Source: Chlorobium sp. (lineage in GTDB: Bacteria; Bacteroidota; Chlorobiia; Chlorobiales; Chlorobiaceae). Taken from it: a stretch of DNA of 17,266 bases. The notes beneath the pieces were generated by a model. It made no database searches. It saw only the letters and a program-made list of their open reading frames with translations, and was not told the DNA's origin. Position numbers and translations under genes: made by a program. The stretch is from NCBI GenBank assembly GCA_026193435.1, contig JAPHUN010000092.1, positions 1-17,266 on the forward strand, read 5' to 3'. Shown here in pieces: positions 14,629 to 17,266 of the stretch; positions within the stretch are counted from its first letter, which is position 1; every line of letters begins with the position of its first letter.

Positions 14629-16488
14629 ATGAATACGATATCCAACTATCTGTCCAGAGTGCTGCTGCTCCTGTTGACGTCTGTTCTTGTTGCTGGAACG
14701 GTATGGGCGCAAAGTTCCAGCCCTCTTGCCTCGCAATGGCGGAATGCAGGAGGCATAATGGTGGCAAAGGGCGGGCAGCACTATGTGAACGGCTGGTTTC
14801 TTGCTCAGAATGGCAAGTATTGGAAGAATGACGAAAACCAGCGTGCCATACCGCCAGAACATTCCCCTGAAGAAGTCAACAGAGATGTTCTTGTTAAAAA
14901 GGGCCGAATCACGCTTAAGGGCCCGGGACGTATCGGACGGGCTTTGTGGTTCAAAGGTAACGCCACGGCGTATCTGATCGAGCCCGGAGCCAAGGATGGT
15001 TTTATTGTCGCGACACTGGGCAGTCAACGTATGAATAAGGTTAATGGGCGATGGTCAGGTACATGGGTCGATGACATAGCTTTCAGAAAAGTAGACCTTT
15101 CAAAGCCGGATCACAGATGGATTCCAGCCGGAGTCACAAAAACTTTTGATGTCTATTGCAGAAGTGACTGGAACGACTTCGGTGCCTGGGGCCGAGGGTA
15201 CGCAGCTGACAAGGACGTTCAGTTCGAGTTCTGGTATTTCCCCGTAAAGGATGGTAAGGTAATCAGTTCGACGGTAAGCAATATCACTTCGGGCTCCGTG
15301 GTGCCCGGCACTGCTGTCAATACCGGTGTAAGTCAGATTGTTCCGGCACCAAAGCCTGCGTCTGCCGTTTCAAACGGGCTGCTGTTTCCGAATAGTGATT
15401 TCGAGAAAGGGAATCTGATGAACTGGAGCGCCTCAGGAAACGCCTTTGACGTTCAGCCCTCAAGGGCGGACAATCCGACAGCTCGTCACAGAGGCCAGCC
15501 CTCTCAGCATCAGGGAGTCTACTGGATCGGGACCTATGAAAAATATCAGGGGAAAGCGGGCCAGAAGCCAGGTGACGTTCAGGGTGACGCTCCAACCGGA
15601 GTCCTGACCTCGACCCGGTTCACCATTCAGGCCCCCGTCATCTCTTTCCTGATCGGCGGCGGTGCATGGAAAGAAACGGTCTATGTCTCGCTCCTCGTAG
15701 ATAACAAAGAAGTGCGCAGAGCAACCGGAAAAAACACGGAAACCCTGTCGAGGCAGACATGGAATGTAGCTCCTTTTGTCGGGAAATCCGCTCGTATTCT
15801 GATTGTCGACAAATCCTCCGGTGGTTGGGGACATATCAATGCAGATGATTTTCGGTATGCCGTTGCTGGCGGTTCAGTCTCTAACGTTCCCTCCAGTGTT
15901 TCTCCCGTTGCTCCTCCGGTCTCAATGAGCATCCAGCGCTACCCGATGGCGGACAGTCACGTGTATGCGTACGCATATTTGAACTGGAACAAGGCTGACT
16001 GGGGAAAATACAGCGTGCTTGGAGCAGGATATCATCCGACAGGCGGGGAAAAAAGAACCTACCTGAAATTCAATCTGAAAGGAATCAGCAGCGGGTCGTT
16101 CAAAAAAGCGGTTCTCAGACTCTATCATTATCATACCGGGGGACGTCCTGACCTGACGCTCGGTGTCTATCGGGTGCTACAGCCGTGGGACGAGGGGAAT
16201 GGCCTCTACAAGCCACCGACTTTGGCAACAGGTAATGAACTCAGTTGGGTACAGCAACCGCAATCCGGCCCTAATACCTTTGCGCAATTCAGACCCGGAG
16301 CAGGGGTAAACAAATGGGTCGAGGTGGATATTACTCCACTGGTCAAGGCCTGGCTGAATGGTACGCCCAATCATGGGCTTGTGATCAAAGGGGCCGGAAC
16401 CCTTTCAGGGCGGTCTGAGTCGCAATACGGCTTTTATTCTCGTGAACATGACGATGCCGGAAAAAGACCGCAGCTGGTTATCAACTGA
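14629..16488 (+). CDS. exported multidomain protein with C-terminal DNRLRE domain
   Basis: This 619-residue protein of unknown function has a clear signal peptide (hydrophobic 11-22, cleavage probably after VWA at 27). Residues 30-210 form a Trp/Gly-rich domain that I do not recognise. A Ser/Val/Pro linker (about 212-248) follows. Residues 251-410 look like a jelly-roll carbohydrate-binding module, with NSDFEKGNLMNWSASGNAF, FLIGGGAW and SGGWGHINADDF. After a second linker, residues 436-619 form a DNRLRE-type beta domain: DSHVYAY near the start, then TYLKFNL, VEVDITPLVKAWLNG and a final Y-S-R-E-H-D. Such modules are typical of cell-surface or secreted proteins that bind polysaccharide. The ribosome binding site before ATG 14629 is weak. 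No anchor, PEP-CTERM or LPXTG signal is seen. Confidence 0.85.
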   Translation: MNTISNYLSRVLLLLLTSVLVAGTVWAQSSSPLASQWRNAGGIMVAKGGQHYVNGWFLAQNGKYWKNDENQRAIPPEHSPEEVNRDVLVKKGRITLKGPGRIGRALWFKGNATAYLIEPGAKDGFIVATLGSQRMNKVNGRWSGTWVDDIAFRKVDLSKPDHRWIPAGVTKTFDVYCRSDWNDFGAWGRGYAADKDVQFEFWYFPVKDGKVISSTVSNITSGSVVPGTAVNTGVSQIVPAPKPASAVSNGLLFPNSDFEKGNLMNWSASGNAFDVQPSRADNPTARHRGQPSQHQGVYWIGTYEKYQGKAGQKPGDVQGDAPTGVLTSTRFTIQAPVISFLIGGGAWKETVYVSLLVDNKEVRRATGKNTETLSRQTWNVAPFVGKSARILIVDKSSGGWGHINADDFRYAVAGGSVSNVPSSVSPVAPPVSMSIQRYPMADSHVYAYAYLNWNKADWGKYSVLGAGYHPTGGEKRTYLKFNLKGISSGSFKKAVLRLYHYHTGGRPDLTLGVYRVLQPWDEGNGLYKPPTLATGNELSWVQQPQSGPNTFAQFRPGAGVNKWVEVDITPLVKAWLNGTPNHGLVIKGAGTLSGRSESQYGFYSREHDDAGKRPQLVIN

Positions 16489-16502
16489 GGTGAACGGTCT
16501 TG

Positions 16503-16540
16503 ATGCCGCGAAGAACATCCAGTGGTCTTGGCGGCATTTT
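16503..16540 (+). terminator. probable terminator of the DNRLRE-domain gene
   Basis: ATGCCGC (16503-16509) pairs with GCGGCAT (16531-16537). After one mismatch, AAGA (16511-16514) pairs with TCTT (16526-16529). The stem starts 15 bp after the stop codon and is followed by TTT (16538-16540) and CCC. The T-tract is short, but the geometry fits an intrinsic terminator. Confidence 0.55.
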
Positions 16541-16704
16541 CCCGACCAAAACGACCGGGTGATAGAGTTTCTTGTTACCATCGTTTTTTCCACAGCAGAC
16601 ATTCAATTCACAGTGCTTCTTCTTCAGAATTCTGGTTTTCATGTGCAATGGCTCTCATGATGTGACAGCCACCACGTTTTCTCTGCACGCAGTTTGCGTA
16701 TGGA

Positions 16705-16728
16705 ATCAGGGGAATGAAAATCCCTGAT
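16705..16728. other. small inverted repeat in the spacer before birA
   Basis: ATCAGGG (16705-16711) and CCCTGAT (16722-16728) form a perfect 7-bp inverted repeat around a 10-nt A-rich loop. Its role is unknown. Apart from this and the features listed at 16503, 16842 and 16888, the 440-bp spacer 16489-16930 contains nothing that I can support. Confidence 0.35.
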
Positions 16729-16841
16729 GGTATGATGTGCATACAGGTATGTCAGGAAAAGTCACGAGTCATGTTCTGCTGATTAGTGTAAGGAGTGAAT
16801 AACGACCCCCTCTTTTACAGGATAGAGGAAACGTTGTCTGT

Positions 16842-16881
16842 TTGTAAAGTTGTCAACTTGGTTGTAAATTCTGGTTGACAA
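16842..16881 (+). promoter_or_regulatory. BirA-operator-like inverted repeat upstream of birA
   Basis: TTGTCAACT (16850-16858) and GGTTGACAA (16873-16881) form an inverted repeat, symmetric at eight of nine positions, with a 14-bp spacer. This matches the layout of the classical biotin operator (TTGTAAACC, about 14-16 bp, GGTTTACAA). Two further direct half-site-like copies, TTGTAAAGT (16842-16850) and TTGTAAATT (16862-16870), lie in the same stretch. It sits 49 bp before birA, so autoregulation by BirA is the simplest inference. Confidence 0.55.
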
Positions 16882-16887
16882 TCATGG

Positions 16888-16909
16888 GCGTCGGTCACGA
16901 CGCTTTTTT
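16888..16909 (+). terminator. intrinsic terminator-like hairpin just before birA
   Basis: GCGTCG (16888-16893), loop GTCA and CGACGC (16898-16903) form a perfect 6-bp GC-rich stem followed directly by six T residues (16904-16909). This is textbook intrinsic terminator form on the plus strand. It lies only 21 bp before the birA ATG and downstream of the operator-like repeat. It may end an upstream transcript or act as a leader attenuator of birA. Confidence 0.7.
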
Positions 16910-16930
16910 CGTGTAAAGGCTAACGGGTTC

Positions 16931-17266
16931 ATGAACCAGCAGACAGCGGACATTCTTCAGCGGTTGCGAGCATCGGAGAGTTTTCTTTCCGGGGGTGAGC
17001 TGTGCCGCGATTTCGGTATGACGCGGAGTGCCGTTTGGAAGCATATTTCACGCCTTCGTGAGGCCGGATACTCGATAGAGGCGGTTTCCGGCAGAGGATA
17101 CCGGTTGCATTCCAGCCCTGATATTCCGGTATCCGAGGAAGTTTCCCCGCGGCTTACAACAACCCGGTTCGGCAGGAATTTCCTGTTTCACGAGGAAGTT
17201 GATTCAACGAACATGCAGGCGAAAATCCTGGCGCGTCAGGGGGCCTCTGAAGGAAGTGTTCTCGTG
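16931..17266 (+). CDS. birA: BirA, biotin--[acetyl-CoA-carboxylase] ligase / biotin repressor (partial)
   Basis: The first 112 residues are present and the window ends in frame. BirA activates biotin to biotinyl-AMP and attaches it to carboxylase carrier domains; in two-domain forms it also represses biotin genes. Residues 1-60 form the winged helix-turn-helix, with SGGELCRDFGMTRSAVWKHI (20-39) and the wing EAVSGRGYRL (50-59). The catalytic domain starts near 75, with the substrate-loop lead-in VDSTNMQAKILARQGASEGS (90-109). The biotin-binding GRGR motif would fall beyond the window. ATG 16931 is preceded by only a weak ribosome binding site. Presence of the DNA-binding domain fits the operator-like repeat upstream. 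Confidence 0.93.
   Translation, partial: MNQQTADILQRLRASESFLSGGELCRDFGMTRSAVWKHISRLREAGYSIEAVSGRGYRLHSSPDIPVSEEVSPRLTTTRFGRNFLFHEEVDSTNMQAKILARQGASEGSVLV

Noticed and set aside
16442..16660. Small plus-strand frame overlapping the end of the DNRLRE gene
   Set aside because: It shares 47 bp with the end of a well-supported gene in another frame, has no ribosome binding site, and runs through the likely terminator hairpin.
16850..16903. Sigma-70 promoter using TTGTCA or TTGACA as -35 before birA
   Set aside because: No acceptable -10 hexamer lies 16-18 bp downstream of either; the TTGACA is better explained as an arm of the inverted repeat.

Overview
The window looks like chromosomal DNA from an anaerobic, iron-sulfur-rich bacterium. 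The best guess is a green sulfur bacterium (Chlorobiaceae). This is an inference from gene content: an AcnA-type aconitase, ferrous-iron uptake by FeoAB, a rubredoxin-glutamate synthase fusion next to rubrerythrin, and spacers full of heptad repeats. No pigment, photosystem or rRNA gene is present to prove it. Base composition looks uniform, and I see no transposase, integrase, phage gene, tRNA, rRNA or CRISPR array.

Layout. Positions 1-534: a possible tail of an upstream gene, then a HinT-like histidine-triad protein. Positions 535-1053: a 520-bp spacer built of 7-nt-periodic repeats and palindromes. Positions 1054-3801: aconitase. Positions 3939-6365: feoA-feoB, which converges on topA (6456-8870, minus). 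The feoB/topA gap is filled by 15 in-register heptanucleotides that also supply the topA stop codon. A 300-bp divergent spacer follows. Then come an exported N-acetylmuramoyl-L-alanine amidase (9172-10905), a protein with two rubredoxin domains fused to a glutamate-synthase FMN/Fe-S domain (10923-12512), and rubrerythrin (12574-13074), all on plus and closely spaced. On minus lies a two-gene unit: a CxxCxxCC (YkgJ-like) metal-cluster protein and, 15 bp downstream, a small secreted-looking protein with three perfect seven-residue repeats. Positions 14629-16488 encode a large exported multidomain protein ending in a DNRLRE domain. The window ends inside birA (from 16931), which is preceded by a BirA-operator-like inverted repeat and a strong intrinsic-terminator-like hairpin.

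How the genes fit together. Several products depend on iron or Fe-S clusters: aconitase (4Fe-4S), FeoAB (Fe2+ import), the rubredoxin-GOGAT fusion (two FeCys4 sites plus a probable 3Fe-4S), rubrerythrin (diiron plus FeCys4) and the CxxCxxCC protein. The rubredoxin-GOGAT/rubrerythrin pair suggests electron delivery for peroxide detoxification, or a redox-coupled glutamate synthase. TopA, HinT, the amidase and BirA are housekeeping.

The best candidates for something undescribed are: (1) the CxxCxxCC protein plus the exported STQGKIE-repeat peptide, whose repeat copies differ only at synonymous positions; (2) the heptanucleotide-phase repeats that begin at or cross stop codons; (3) the BirA-like operator with a terminator in front of birA itself; (4) the double-rubredoxin GOGAT beside rubrerythrin.
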